Assembly: GCF_000001735.4 (NCBI RefSeq) | Contig: NC_003074.8 | Location: 20,715,261-20,779,260 of the forward strand | From: Arabidopsis thaliana | Taxonomy: Eukaryota; Streptophyta; Magnoliopsida; Brassicales; Brassicaceae | Direction: 5' to 3' | DNA length: 64,000 nucleotides | Shown here: piece by piece, positions 1-12,492 of the stretch | Layout: each line of letters begins with the position of its first letter | Position numbering within the stretch: the stretch's first letter is position 1 | Position numbers and translations under genes: made by a program | The notes under the pieces: model-generated | Seen by the model: the letters and a program-made list of their open reading frames with translations, nothing else | What the model was told of the DNA's origin: nothing | Databases searched by the model: none

Positions 1-1873
1 GTCCTTGGGTTAACAGTTCAATCGCCGTCGCAGATCGGATCTCCGGATCAAGGTCTGTACACACACACACGTTCTGAATCATCTACCTTACTATATGAGT
101 CTAAATTTGATTTGGATCTCTAAATGGTAACTTTTGGTGAAGAAGACTAGATTCTTTTTTAGGAAATGAAATTTATGGAAAGTAAATTTTAGATAAGTGC
201 AATTATAACTGCGATTCGTTTAACCTTTTTTGTCTTCATTCATTTCTTAAATTCATAATTAAACTGGAGATTCTTTGGCTTTACCGATTTGGTATGGTTT
301 GTGTTGTTTCTCAGCTCTATTTATAAGCAAACTGTGTTCTTAAGCTCCTTGCTGTTAATGAATCTATGAATGCAAAAGCTACAATGATTCTGTGATTTAT
401 ATAGACACTTTTGTATATCGAAAAGCAAATGAATTCATAATCTTTGCTATGTTAAGCTGGTGATATACGGTACATGTAGGTATGTGCAAAGGTTAGGAGT
501 TATGGAGTAAATGTAATTTATAATTAAGTAGTTGATCTTTTGCTTTTGGTTTGACTGCATAATTTTGTGCTTTATTGTCTAATTTGATGAATTTCTTTAT
601 CACATCCTGCAGGAAAGGTTATACACTTCTGATGAACACATGGAAGAGATATGATCTCTTAAAGAAGTCTGTTTCCCACTATGCATCATGTTCTAGGCTT
701 GACTCTATCCACATTGTATGGAGTGAACCTAACCCTCCATCAGAGTCTCTGAAAGAGTATCTTCATAATGTTCTGAAGAAAAAGACTCGAGATGGGCATG
801 AGGTTGAGCTGAGATTTGATATAAACAAAGAAGACAGTTTGAACAACAGATTTAAAGAGATTAAAGACTTGAAAACAGATGCTGTCTTCTCAATAGATGA
901 TGATATCATATTTCCTTGTCACACGGTAGATTTTGCATTCAACGTTTGGGAAAGTGCTCCGGATACAATGGTGGGGTTTGTGCCCCGTGTGCATTGGCCT
1001 GAAAAATCGGTATGTCACTTTTTTATTGTTGGATATCTTCAAGAAGCTTCTTTATCAAATAACAGTACCAAAATAGTAAAAATGCGTTCTTTTTAAGTTG
1101 TTTGCTATTAGGGACTCTTTCACTGATCTGAAAATCGTAGGTCTCTCCCATTATTTAAGGAATTAATCATCTCTCTCTCTCCATCCAGATGGTCTAATAG
1201 CTAGTATTAATATTGAAAGAACTCTCTGTACATGGTGTTTGAATTGGTTCTGAAAGTTGACTTCAATTTTCTGCAGAATGATAAAGCCAATTACTACACC
1301 TACAGTGGATGGTGGTCTGTTTGGTGGAGTGGTACATATAGCATGGTACTCTCAAAGGCAGCCTTCTTCCACAAAAAATACCTCAGCCTTTACACAAATA
1401 GCATGCCAGCATCAATCAGGGAATTCACAACAAAGAACAGGTTCCTTATCACTTTCATTACCTATATGTTGTTTTTTGTATTCCTGAATGTGATTAAAGT
1501 GTACCCCACCTAAGTGTGAGATTAATTTAATAACAGGAACTGTGAAGATATTGCAATGTCATTCCTCATCGCAAATGCTACAAACGCTCCTGCTATATGG
1601 GTTAAAGGTAATTCTAAATCGCAGGCTACTTTGAGAACCATGTATTGCCTTGTGATTCTGATAATCTTTGATGATAAAGAGCATATCCTCCTCTTTTGGC
1701 CTGTTTTTGTAGGTAAAATATATGAAATCGGTTCAACTGGAATTAGTAGCATAGGAGGGCACACAGAAAAAAGAACACACTGCGTAAACCGGTTTGTGGC
1801 AGAATTTGGGAAAATGCCACTTGTATACACTTCCATGAAAGCCGTGGATAGCCGCAATTTATGGTTCTGGTGA
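1..1873 (+). CDS. EPC1: EPC1/GMT1, GT64-family glycosyltransferase (3' part only)
   Basis: This is a partial gene; its 5' end lies left of the window. By reading splice borders I place exons at 1-52, 613-1009, 1277-1440, 1537-1607 and 1713-1873, ending in TGA after the residues NLWFW. All joins keep frame. The product is a Golgi type II glycosyltransferase of family GT64 (exostosin-like C-terminal domain). The sequence FSIDDDIIFP holds the acidic DxD motif that binds the metal and nucleotide sugar. From memory, this locus was described as ECTOPICALLY PARTING CELLS 1 and later as GMT1, a mannosyltransferase acting on the sphingolipid GIPC in the Golgi. The N-terminal membrane anchor is not in view. 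The gene converges on HSPRO1; its 3' UTR probably ends near 2130-2160. Confidence 0.93.
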
Positions 1874-2269
1874 TTGCTGCTTTTGCATGGCAGTACATTT
1901 CCGCTGTCTCTTCCACTGGTTACTACTCTTCACGTTCTAGCTATGGACGGGTTTGACGCCAAGTAAGACTTAAAAACAGAACTGATCTTACTTTTACGGT
2001 AAGAGGAAGATAGAGAGCAAAAGTTTATAATCGGTGGCTAATGGGGTTTTCTCGTAGAAGCTTATAAAGAGATATAGTAGTAGCCTAGTGTATGTTGTAC
2101 CCTCATTGTACCATTTGTAACATCTGCTGTTGTGAAAATATTGTTTTGTGCTAAAAAAAATGAGTTACATATATTCATACACTGATCGTTAGATGCTTCC
2201 AAAAATTTCAGTAGTGTTACATCTGTTGATAGTGTTTGTTAAGTAGTTGTGTCAATATCTTCCATTGCA
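1874..2269. other. Convergent 3' UTR region between EPC1 and HSPRO1
   Basis: About 400 bases between two convergent stop codons. It should hold both 3' UTRs. I see an A-rich stretch near 2152 but no other structure. Confidence 0.6.
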
Positions 2270-3556
2270 TCACAATTGGCTCCAGAACTCTCCCAGAAAT
2301 GTCTTTGCGGCGTCTAGGCTCGGGTAATACGGTGGCTCCATAAACACCTGAGTCAGTGAATCATAGGACTCGTGATTCGCCACCGTTCTATTTGCATTCG
2401 CCTCTGCATTCCCAATCATCGCTGCAACCAACTTCTGGTATCCGAAGAAGAATCTCTTGGCTGCAGACTCCACGGCCTGCATTCCCTGAAGCAAATGTAT
2501 CTTCTCGTACTCTGTTTTCCTCGAGTAAAGCTTCATCGCCGCCTCTTGCAACCTCGGACCTCCGGTGGGATCCACCTCCACCTCAAGAACAGCTGGCACT
2601 TTCTGTCTCAGCTCTTTGGACATCTTCGCCATCTCTACTAAGCCCTTTGACCTAAAACAAAATGCGTCGTTTGGAAACGTCGATTTGATTTGTAACTGTT
2701 TCTTCACCTTCAAGAAATCTTCAGGATCCATAAGAATGTGTAAATCTTCAATCTCTGATAGAAGCTTCCAGATTCTCTCCAACAAGTAGACGTCTGAAGA
2801 AGCTTTTTCGAATTTTCCCTCTTCGATTCTCGATTCGATTCTATATAAAAGATTCACAGAAACGTAAATCCACGATTCAAGAATCTGATGACTAGTGTAG
2901 AGCATTTGATTCTCTTGGTTCTCGATGTGATCTGCGTAAGGATTGTTCTTGAGGCTATGTAGCTCCTCCGGGAGACAAACGGCGTCGTATTGAAGATACG
3001 GTTTTCCGGCGAGGTTTGGTTCTCCTAAACCGAGCGTATACTTACACCAACGCATCTCATTCTCGATCGTAGACAAGATCTTCTGTCCAACACTCTCCGA
3101 TGTACGACACGTGGCGATCTCCGAAAGCAAACTCAACGAGCTCCAGCCATTGCTGACCGGAGCCGCCGATACGTTCTCTTCGTAGTTGTCTTCATCTCCG
3201 CAGATAGCCGCCACGATTTTTATCTGGCTGGTAGTGAGGGAATCCAACCGTCGGATCCATTCGCGGCGGTTGATGTAAGGACGTGTGTCAGAAGCAACGG
3301 TGAGGATTAACCGGAAAGTGATCTCAAGAGCTTGAAGAGCTGGTTTGAGAACGGGCTCGGAGATCCAGTGAGGGAAATAGAGAGAGGACCAGAGGTTTCT
3401 AAGTTCAGGCAAACGGAGGTAAAGCTCGTAAGCAGAGCAAGCGGCGGAAGAAGAGGAGGAGATTGGAGAAGAGACGGAGGAGAGCTTACACGGCTCAGGA
3501 ATGGTGACGTGGAGCTTCGGAGATACCATCTTCCTCTGTAAATCCAAATCAGCCAT
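2270..3556 (-). CDS. HSPRO1: HSPRO1, Hs1pro-1-like nematode-resistance homologue
   Basis: A single uninterrupted 428-codon frame on the minus strand, the usual length for plant Hs1pro-1-like proteins. The start ATG is the first in frame and is followed by MADLDLQRKMVSPKLHV. The N-terminal half (helical, with RLPELRNLWSSLYFP) and the C-terminal half (with DPTGGPRLQEAAMKLYSRK) match the two Pfam-type halves of the Hs1pro-1 family. No signal peptide or membrane segment is visible. The family founder is the sugar beet Hs1pro-1 nematode gene. The Arabidopsis copies are reported as stress- and pathogen-responsive proteins that contact the SnRK1 kinase complex. A TATATATA run at about 3634-3642 is a plausible TATA box, and a W-box core on the coding strand lies at about 3738-3744. 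Confidence 0.93.
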   Translation of the reverse strand: MADLDLQRKMVSPKLHVTIPEPCKLSSVSSPISSSSSAACSAYELYLRLPELRNLWSSLYFPHWISEPVLKPALQALEITFRLILTVASDTRPYINRREWIRRLDSLTTSQIKIVAAICGDEDNYEENVSAAPVSNGWSSLSLLSEIATCRTSESVGQKILSTIENEMRWCKYTLGLGEPNLAGKPYLQYDAVCLPEELHSLKNNPYADHIENQENQMLYTSHQILESWIYVSVNLLYRIESRIEEGKFEKASSDVYLLERIWKLLSEIEDLHILMDPEDFLKVKKQLQIKSTFPNDAFCFRSKGLVEMAKMSKELRQKVPAVLEVEVDPTGGPRLQEAAMKLYSRKTEYEKIHLLQGMQAVESAAKRFFFGYQKLVAAMIGNAEANANRTVANHESYDSLTQVFMEPPYYPSLDAAKTFLGEFWSQL

Positions 3557-6500
3557 CTTTTTTAAAAAAAAATACAGAGATTTTTGTTTATTTGATGAAT
3601 ATATTTAAGAATGAGAGGAAAAACGTTTGCGATATATATAGGAAGGATAAAGAGAGAGATGTGAAGGAAACGGATAGGAAAAAGAAGGGAGACGTCATTA
3701 TGCGGAAAATTAGAGATAAACAAAGATCATAGTTTTTGAAAGTCAACGTACAACAACGGCTGTTTCCTGTCTTTTTTGCATTTTTGTGTCGGTTTTATTT
3801 TTCTTTCTATTATTTTGGAATAAATGGAAACTATTTTGTGTATACTCGAATGCAATCAGTTATACGATACGTTTTCCCTAATGGTGGGGAATTATTCAAA
3901 AATCTTTCTTGATATAGAAAATTAGAAATGTTCTTTTTTCCTTATTCGAACTATAAGTACTTTTGGATATTGTATCATTTTTACCTACATTAACATAAAG
4001 TTTGTTAATAAACACTGGATAACTGATTCGTTGGATAAGAATTATTAAAAAAAAAAAAAAAAAAATTCAAATAAACTTATATTCTCAATTTATTGAAAGC
4101 TTATAGTTACCACTGCATAAATACATATACTTATGAATTAGATTTTTGTTTAAAATAAGGAGTAGAATCGATAATGAATTTAATTGGACACTAAATTAGG
4201 AATAAAATAAGAGGGCACATGAGGTTTGGTCGGAATCCGTTTTGGATGGCGTTTTAGGACTTTGGGGAAGACAGAGAGAGAAAGAGTGGAACGGGTCCTA
4301 GCCTAGCCTTTGACTTTGGTCTTCCTTTTTCCGTATCTCTTAATCCCGTTTGTGTAAACTTCAACATTCCGAATGTTACGTTTCAATTATAAAAATCAAT
4401 CTTTTTTTTTGTCGGTGTCATTTTATTTATTACTTACAATGAAAATAATAGTGCTATTGATTTGGTTTATTTAAAACATTTAATTTAATCCCTATCTTCT
4501 TCAATCTTTGAAAGTTATTTGTTCTTATCGTATCTACTTAAAGAGAACAGATCTTTGAAAATTATATGCAGCTATACCAAATTTGTTTACCTAGTTAATA
4601 GAGAAATTTTCAAAATTCTATCCAACTAAACTTTATCAAATTCTTTATATTTTAAAATATGTTATGACAAAAAAAAAAAAAAAAGTAAGCATCCAATCTT
4701 TAGTTTTGAAAACCTAAAAACGGGTCTATCCCAACTAATAATAATATCTAGGTTTTTGTTATTAGTTGACTCTCGAACCATATACTTAATTTGTATCGTA
4801 GTTTATAGTAGACATTATAGTGTAGTCGACACCTTAGAAGTTAGATCTCGACTATGATTACTTCAATATGAGGAGTAGTTTGAAAAACATAAAAAGGATG
4901 TGTAATTGGTTTAAGTTTTTAGAAAAGTAAAGGCAAAATAAAAATTATTGAGTTCCTTGTCTCTCTAACCATACTTGAAGGCACTAAACATATTACAGTA
5001 AACAATTACTTACTGACAATAGAAGATAAAACAATTATTAAAGATTAAAACAAAAATAGGAGTATTAATGTTCCTTAAATCCTGGAGACCTTGACTTTGG
5101 ATTGAGAGCAAATAAAGGAAATCATTGCTTAGCTGTTGTTTGTGATTTGTGAACACTAAACATAAGTCATCGACAAAAGTTGTGGTGATCATAGAAACGA
5201 ATGGGAACGTATTCGATTGAACAATCCAATATCGAAATTGGAAATCATCATATAGATCAATCAGCCACCTGTCGTCGAGACAATATATTAATCACCAAAG
5301 ATTAGTTGTATAGTCGACAGTTCAACAATTCCATTCTATACACGTACACACATTCACATACATAAGTTGGTGTCACACATTCGTCTCATGACGTATACTC
5401 TTCGCATTATCCTGTTTTGTGTGGGTTTTGGTTACCTAAATATGTCACAAAACATTATACATGGTAACTCCATGTTCTGGAACATATATTTGTTCTAATT
5501 TCAGGGGATCTACAAGAAGATAAATTCACGGGAACCTTATATTTTGAAGGTTTGGTTTCACGGGAATTAAAAGAATTGATAAACATATGTTGTAAGTTCA
5601 CGGGAAATATTTTAAAAACTGAAGATGAATAAAATATTCTTGATTAGGTGTATTTTTGTATCATCATGTGCATTGTGTGAGTTCAGCTAAAGGAGAATGA
5701 GATGGATGTATTTGTAGCTACTCATAAGGACATATCTTATCTTCCTTTCACGTTTACGATGACTCTTTCCAAGTTTCATTTCTGTCTCTTTGCTTGAATA
5801 CTTGTGTCTCTCTCCAAACATTATCTCCTAAAGAAAGTATAACGGTCCGGTGAGGTGATTACCCAAACTATTTATTTACATAAGAGAACTCATCAATATC
5901 TTTAAACATTTTCAAAACATTCGAGTTGATACACTATGTTAGCATATGACTAGAACTAGAAGTGATATTTAACTATAATTTTTATGCTCTTTTACATTGT
6001 AAACAAATGATTTATATTTTGGTAATTTCTAGAAATATATTCTCGTGGGAAAATAGCTGTATAATAAACTGCATCTGAATTTGGATATTTGAGATCAAAC
6101 GCGTAGGTTCTCCTCTCGCGTGAAAAATAAAAATCATCAGAAATTACGTGGAGGGAACATGATGACTTTTTAACTAGGACCGGGGGGCTGACCAATCAGG
6201 TGATATCGCGCGTTAAAAAAGCAACACATGGGGCTGTCCTAAGTATTAAGAGAGCCACGTGGTGGAACCAAACCGAGTCGATGGCTGGAACCAGATAGCC
6301 ACGTAGTTAGTACAGCTCATTGGTTTTCTTTTCTCTCCGCGTTCATGACATTGGCTCGTGCTTGGGCCACTCACCAACATTACCTTTTTGCATCCCAATA
6401 AATACAAATACCAACAACCACCTTTTCCTATTTCCTTTGGCCGACACACCAAACATTTTCCTTGAATATGAAATGCATATCTAATTGATAAGCCAGATGT

Positions 6501-6605
6501 CATACATATGTACATTGATAACGCCTAGACAAACAGATAAATGATCAGATACTCTAAGTGTGTAAAGTTTGTTTCTTAATTAGATAAAGACTGCATCATC
6601 ATGAT
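3557..6605. other. Intergenic: HSPRO1 promoter and LAF3 3' flank
   Basis: Roughly 3 kb of A/T-rich DNA. The first few hundred bases belong to the HSPRO1 promoter and 5' UTR. There are poly(A) runs near 4048-4065 and 4671-4684. A G-box (CACGTG) sits in GCCACGTGGTGG near 6255. Open frames here are short, AT-biased and without recognisable domains. I call no gene. Confidence 0.5.
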
Positions 6606-9600
6606 TCATGGATACAATTGCTTTCCTCCTACATACGTTGCTAACACTGATGCAGAAACGTCTTTTGAGAACTCATCCCAAGAATTTGTTGACAATATGA
6701 CAAAATCTGCTAGTTTTCCTGGAGATAAAGACCCCAAGTGATGATCCAAAAACGCTGCTCTTGCCGCTGATATCGTCTGCCTGCGATTTTCAAACAAAGA
6801 ATATGATGAATGCTTGAGAAAATGTTGGAGAAAGACTTAGAGAAGAGGGTTATTACGCAATCAGCGCATCCGTAAAAGAGATGCGTTCAGATGGAATCCA
6901 AGCGTGATCCCACTTGGGAGGTATTCTTTTAACCGCGGTTCTGATACTGTGCAACGGGTTAATGTCTGCTACCTGGAGGGAAAACAAACGAAGCAAAGTT
7001 TGACTATATGTAAAAACATTGTATATGTGTAGAGATTTTCGAAAACATACAGGCCAGTCTGAGCCAAGTGCCAAGAGTGCATTGCCATTTAAGAGAGATT
7101 GGAATAGATAAGACTCCTTTACGGCTCTTTCAGAACCGAGCTTCTTAGCAACAGAATCAGCATCATCAAGCAAATGGTCTGGCTGTTCACGAGCATTAAG
7201 TTAGATCAAGAAAGTGAGTTTTAAGCCAGATGCTTAATGCTGGGAAGTAACTAACCTGAACTGAAGCAACAATGTGAAGTTGACCGAACCGGTTGGCTGA
7301 TCCTGGTGCCAAATGTTGGGCATGCTCTATCTGTGACCAGGAGTTCAGAGATATTAAGTACAGACAGAAGAAGCAGACGTAGCAAATAGCTCAGAGGAAT
7401 AGGTTTATAATAGCAAACATCACCCTAAATCTTCTATCTCGGTCTCCATTGGCTGCAGCAACGGATTCGTACATGTCAAGGATCATGTCATTTGCTTTGT
7501 CGCCTATAGCATGGATAGCAACCTTGATCACAGCAGAACAAGATTATAAACAAAACTAAATAGGACGATGAGCAAGCAATGGACAAAAGTAAACAAGGAG
7601 ATACCTGAAGCCCTGATTTGTCTGCTGCCATTGTGAAGTTGGAAAGTTTTTCAGGATCCATCACTTCTAACCCATAATTATTAGGTGTATCAATATATTC
7701 CTGCAGAAAAAAATGTATACCGAGGGATTTTATAGTGCTGCTTAAGGATGAATAACATGTATAATGAATTGCGACATGTATATTTCATCAATATGAACAA
7801 TATATGAGAGTATTTTTAGAATATATTGCAGATGAATTAGAGATAGTATAGTACTCTTCACCTCGTAAAAAAGTGCACTGTTGGAACCTAGAGAGCCATC
7901 AATAAATGCTTTGACGCCACCGAGATATAACCATTCACTCAGTACAGATCCCTTCTGCAGCTTAAGATCCTGAAAGTATGAAGTCAAGGAAGATGAGCAC
8001 ATATAGAATTTCAAGTAAAAAAACAGAACAAGCATAATTGTGCAAGCAACGGTGAAAAGAGAATGGGTGAATGCTGCTAATAGCCTTCATAGCACATGAT
8101 GATATAACGCATCAAACATCGAAAGAGAATTTGAAAATCAGGAAAGGACAAGGTTTCACTGATGATGTATGGGAACTATATGTAAATTGCAAAACATAAA
8201 GTTGAAGAATGCTGTAATATACGCTTAAGTTTTTCGTGCTAAAGAAGCACAAAACTGCTTGTAAAAATACTCAATTCTATCTATCAGAAAACAAGAGTTG
8301 GTTCTGAAGAAATCATACCAATAAACGTGACCACGTTGTGATGGGAAAAAACAAGCAAGTCCGTATCATCATCTTCTTCGAGGAATCAGCATATAGATAG
8401 ACATCTGTACCATAAAAAGAAGTATTCAACTCAAAAAAAATTTGGACTAAAACAAATTCTATCCTATGTCTATCAGCTAAAGAGTCATCAATTTCTCTCT
8501 AGCAGTATGCAAGTGTGGATATGACAACTCATCCCACTCAGGGTCAATAGAACAATTTATTGCACCTTGAAAGTCTTTCCAGGAGAGCTCATCTGTGGTG
8601 CCAGGAAAGTATCTTCCAAGATCAATAACAGTTGTCACGCCTCTAGTCAAAGCATATTTGCTAGCTCTAAATAGTGCTTCCCTACGTTCATCCACTGAGA
8701 TTTCTTTAACCCAGGGGGTGACAAGCTCCATAGCAGCATCGATCAAAAGTCCTGTCGGCTCTGCATTGATACAATCATAAAAGCAAGTACCAGCTGATTT
8801 TAGTATACACTGACAACACAGAAAGTTTCTCTGCAATCCCAAGAATTGGAAGCATAATAGACCAAGTCCTAAATTACTTGAAACAAACATTACCGCCACT
8901 AGGCATCCTCATTATCGTTCCACCAACTGGATCTTCCGTTAAACTTATAACACCAGCAATCTTGAGCGCAAGGGAATTTGCCAATGCCATATGACCATCC
9001 ATCCTAATCAACCAAACCTACACGAAGAGAAATAAATAAGGCTATGGTGCTGATTGTTGACTATTGACAAACACAAAATGCAGATTTCTTACAGGATTAC
9101 GAGGGGAGATTTCATCAATCCATGATGCAGAGGGCAATTCTCCTCCCCAGAAATCATTGTTCCAGCCACCACCCAAAATCCATGAGCCTTCTTTTGCATC
9201 TAATTTTTTTTTGTTACACATATAAAAGCAGCATAGTAATTTAAATACTCTCCCACTACTAAGAACCCCAACGTAAGCAAAAAATGTTCAATGTACACTG
9301 TACACTGTAAATCATAACTAAAAACAGACACCAATAAAGAAGTGTAACCACAATATGATTGTTCATATAATAATGAAATATTAATTACTCTGCACAGCGT
9401 CCTTCACCATTTTACAAAACTCATCTTTTTGACTCACTCCACGAAGTCCAACTTGGGCCATCTATGCTCAAGCGATAAGACATTAAAAGCAAAAGGAAAA
9501 GATATAAGGTAAACGAGAGTATAGTATACTTCTTCATATCTAAACCTGATCAAACAATGGCATGTAATCATCTAATCTCAGGTTAACTTAACAATATACA

Positions 9601-10229
9601 TAATTACATATCATTGCAAGAAGAAAGAACACAGAAATAAGTTTGCACTATGCCATTATCACCTGTAATCCCCCAGAAATCAGATGAACATGTGAATCAA
9701 TAAGTCCAGGCACTACAATCTTCCCCTCCAGATTCACCTCCATAGTTCCATCTCCTATAAAACCCTGTCTTCATCGAAATCACAAATTACATGAGACCAA
9801 AAAAGTGTCAAACTTTCAGCTTCATTCATGCCAGTGAAGTAGTATGAAAGCAGCATCAACCACATTGAACATTGAAAGGGTGGATAAAAGAAGTGAAGGA
9901 CCTTGAGAGTGGCAAAGCTTCCAACTTTAAGAATCCTGCCATTACGAATCGCCATGGAATCGGCAAAAGGCAAAGAGCTATCGCTGGTGAAGATTGTTCC
10001 ATTGGTCACTAACAAATCCGCCACGATACCAGCCGGTGGTGTAAGAGACTTGAGAGTTGACCAATCTGCGAACATCAATCGTATCGACGACTTTCAGTCA
10101 AACTATCTGATTTGAGAAAAAAGTGTGACAACCCTGGAAGGCGAACTTACATAAGTCGTTGAGCAAAGGAAGATACGCGACGGAGATAAGGAGGAACACG
10201 GCAGCTGAAACGATGACGAAGAGGTTCAT
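6606..10229 (-). CDS. LAF3: LAF3, amidohydrolase-family protein of phyA signalling
   Basis: I read 15 exons on the minus strand: 10151-10229, 9902-10065, 9663-9764, 9389-9461, 9093-9199, 8894-9017, 8566-8760, 8319-8404, 7862-7969, 7605-7700, 7424-7522, 7256-7330, 7051-7182, 6857-6972 and 6606-6780. They total 1731 nt and give 576 aa with every join in frame. The N-terminus ([20 protein letters not shown]) is a single membrane anchor or signal sequence. The rest is an amidohydrolase-3 type TIM barrel with metal-site motifs: DSHVH near residue 104, HAIGD at 382-386, IEHAQH at 412-417 and GSDWP at 476-480. From published work, LAF3 promotes far-red (phytochrome A) signalling and is perinuclear; its enzymatic substrate is not known to me. 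Two transcripts from different promoters have been described, which I cannot see here. Confidence 0.93.
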
Positions 10230-10516
10230 AGTCAGTCGCCGGAGAAATTCTTAAAACAGAAACAACAACAACTACAGTATGACGAAGTGGATTTCGTCCC
10301 ACCTGAAACAAAACCGATCATAACCGGAAACTCATACCAACCGGTCATAACCGGAAGTTGATACAATGCTGAACTTTCTCTCAAATAACAAATCCAACTT
10401 ACAGGTTAAATTCAATTCCGTTAAATTAGCCTAAAGCCCGTTAGCTCATTAAACTTAAGGCCCAATAACTAACAAACGGAGTTTTGAGTCATTAAGATTT
10501 CAGACTAGTGTAAATG
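10230..10516. other. LAF3 5' flank / end of U5 snRNA locus
   Basis: A short gap between the LAF3 start codon and the 3' end of the first U5 gene. It must hold the LAF3 5' UTR and promoter, and the U5 3' box lies at its upper end. It contains a repeated ACCGG...CATAACCGGAA motif at about 10310-10350. Confidence 0.5.
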
Positions 10517-10642
10517 TTGGGTCCCACTGTGAAGTGAGATCCCTCCAAAAATAGGCGTATGCCACTTAGCGTGGAGAGCACACGGTATTCTTTAGTAAAA
10601 GGCGAAAGAATAGTTCGCTTTGTGCTCACCACATGGCTGCGT
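10517..10642 (-). ncRNA. U5 snRNA gene, copy 1
   Basis: On the minus strand the sequence has the landmarks of plant U5 snRNA. These are the loop I sequence CGCCTTTTACTAAAG inside a stem, then the Sm site ATTTTTGG (10545-10552), then a 3' hairpin of seven pairs (TCTCACT / AGTGGGA) with a TCAC loop. The RNA joins U4/U6 in the tri-snRNP and aligns the exons during splicing. The 5' end is estimated from the conserved CACGCAGCCATGTGG block and the 3' end from the last hairpin, so both are good to a few bases only. A 3'-box-like CTAGTCTGAA follows at about 10497-10506. There is no open frame; the short ORFs crossing it are chance. Confidence 0.88.
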
Positions 10643-10668
10643 GATTATTATCAAGGGAGAGTGAAGTC

Positions 10669-10721
10669 TATTTATACTATCATTTCCTCTATCAAAGTCT
10701 CTTAGCTTTCCGATGTGGGAT
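10669..10721 (-). promoter_or_regulatory. Pol II snRNA promoter (USE + TATA) of U5 copy 1
   Basis: The minus strand carries the plant snRNA upstream sequence element, TCCCACATCG (plus 10711-10721), and a TATAAATA box (plus 10669-10676). The gap between them is 34 bases. That longer spacing is the one that specifies RNA polymerase II in plant snRNA genes; the Pol III type (U6) is about one helical turn shorter. A GGGCCC element lies further upstream near 10840. Confidence 0.85.
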
Positions 10722-10888
10722 ACTTGAAAGTCCCTTGTGTTTTTTTTAAGGCTTTGTAGGATGTACTCAAGCCCATAAACACTTTTGTTTATTATCATTT
10801 ACACAAAATTTCACCAACAGAGTCAGGTTTTGTTGGTAGGGGCCCATTTCAACTAAGGACTGTACAATGTTTAGCCCATTAAATAAAG

Positions 10889-12204
10889 GGTTTATTAGAG
10901 AAGTAGACACTTTTTAGAAAATAATTTGAGAAGTAGACATATTTTTTAGAAATAGGAGGAATAAGTAGTTTTTACTGGGCTTGTGAGATAGAGACCATGT
11001 GAGATAGAAAAAATATGGCTAAAGTCCAAAAGATGAGTCAAATACTATTGTACCCTTATGATGTAAAAAAGAAAATTTTGTGTGGGTCCAAAATTTTAGG
11101 AATAATGGATCAAATAATATTTTTGAAGCCCAAATACTATATTTCGTAGCCCAGTTAAAATAATTTACACCTCAGATGTCTAGACTATCATAAGTATATC
11201 ACATACGTACACCAACATTAGTACACTACATAGTACACCACATATGTACACTAACATTAGTACACCATATACGTATACTAGAATAAAGGAAACCAAGAGA
11301 ACCCATTTAAAAAATGCAATAAAGTTTAAAACTATACCCTAAAGCCCAAATAGATGTCTAAATGCAATGAAGTTCAAAACTATACCTAAAGATAAGATAG
11401 ATTACTAAACCCAAAGAAAAATCCATTTAAAATGCAATGAAATTTAAAACTACACTCTAAAGCTAAGATAGAGATTTAAACTCAAAGAAAACCCATTTAA
11501 AAAATGGAAAAATGTTCAAACTAGAATATGTACACCACATACGTAAACCAGTAATAGTACACCACACAAGTACACATGCGTTAGTACACCTCATACGTAC
11601 ACTAGAATAAGGGAAACAACATACGTACACCAGAGTTATTACATCTCAAGTGTCTAGACTAACATAAGTACACCACTTACGTACACCAACATTAATACAC
11701 CACATACGTATACCAACATTAGTACACTATATACATAGACTAGACTACATACGTGTATGTACACTTAATAGATATCAGAAATGTAAAATCTGATTGGTAT
11801 ACAGTATGTACACCAAAATACTTTACGTACACCTTTAAAAATTCAGAAACTTTAAAGAGTTTTATGATAAACATACCTTCCATATTGTTACGAATTTGAC
11901 AATGTATCTGAGATTTGCTTCTGAAATTGTAGAGTTTATCCTTTTATTTGACAATGATAATATATTGGAGATGTCAAGCCCATGAGCAATTCGAAATTGG
12001 AGATGTTATTGGGCTGGTTTTAATGAGGCCCAGTTTATTTCATCAAACCAACAGAAGGGTAAAATTGTATTTTACTAAAAGCTGTATTAGAGGGGGAGTT
12101 CTATTAGAGATGAGAGATAAAAGTACCCATTCCACCTATTTCTAAAAAAAGTACCCATTTCTCAAATTATTTTTGCAAAAACTGTCTACTCTCCAAGTTT
12201 TCTC
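10889..12204. mobile_element. MULE-like non-autonomous DNA transposon
   Basis: The two ends are inverted copies of each other over about 80-90 bases: both read GAGAAGTAGACA / GAGAGTAGACA, then ...AATAATTTGAGAA..., then TTTTTTTAGAAATAGG. The direct repeat TTAAATAAAG abuts both ends exactly (10879-10888 and 12205-12214). A 10-bp target duplication is typical of Mutator-like elements. The 1.3-kb interior has no transposase frame. It consists of degenerate copies of GTACACCA(C/A)ATACGTACACCAACATTA and of an 80-100-base unit around AATGCAAT(G/A)AAGTTTAAAACTA. It is therefore a non-autonomous element. Confidence 0.75.
11165..11850. repeat. Degenerate internal repeats of the MULE-like element
   Basis: Many imperfect copies of a GTACACCA / TACGTACACC / ACATTAGTACAC motif in two clusters (about 11190-11285 and 11520-11850). 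Between them are three longer units containing CCCATTTAAAA, AATGCAAT and TTTAAAACTA. Spacing is irregular and the copies are diverged, so this is old tandem-type sequence. Confidence 0.6.
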
Positions 12205-12492
12205 TTAAATAAAGCCGTTTGTTTGATTTTGGAGTAAGGAAAGATGCTGACAAAACCATGTACTTACAGTAATGATAAAGTAGAGAACCTGAATGTAAGC
12301 CAAAATCGTAGATATCATAATAAGGTATCTATTCAAAGTGAGTATGCCATGATAATCAGTATTGCTATACTTTACAACGTTCACAGTACTACTCTTGGAC
12401 AAGAGAAGAGGGCCAAGAAGTTGGGACACTACTTATAATTGCAACTATAGTCTGTGGAATTTAATTAGAAAAACAAGCCTAAACCTAGCTCC
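12205..12492. other. Spacer between transposon and the unidentified gene
   Basis: Just under 300 bases that probably include the 3' UTR of the minus-strand gene at 12493. I see no other feature. Confidence 0.4.

Noticed and set aside
6246..6515. 89-codon minus-strand frame downstream of LAF3
   Set aside because: No domain, no plausible splice partners, and odd composition. More likely promoter-like or 3' flank DNA with a G-box.
11190..11850. Regularly recurring GTACACCA units, at first glance a CRISPR-like array
   Set aside because: Units are diverged and unevenly spaced, spacers are not unique, there are no cas genes, and the DNA is plant nuclear. They are internal repeats of a transposon.
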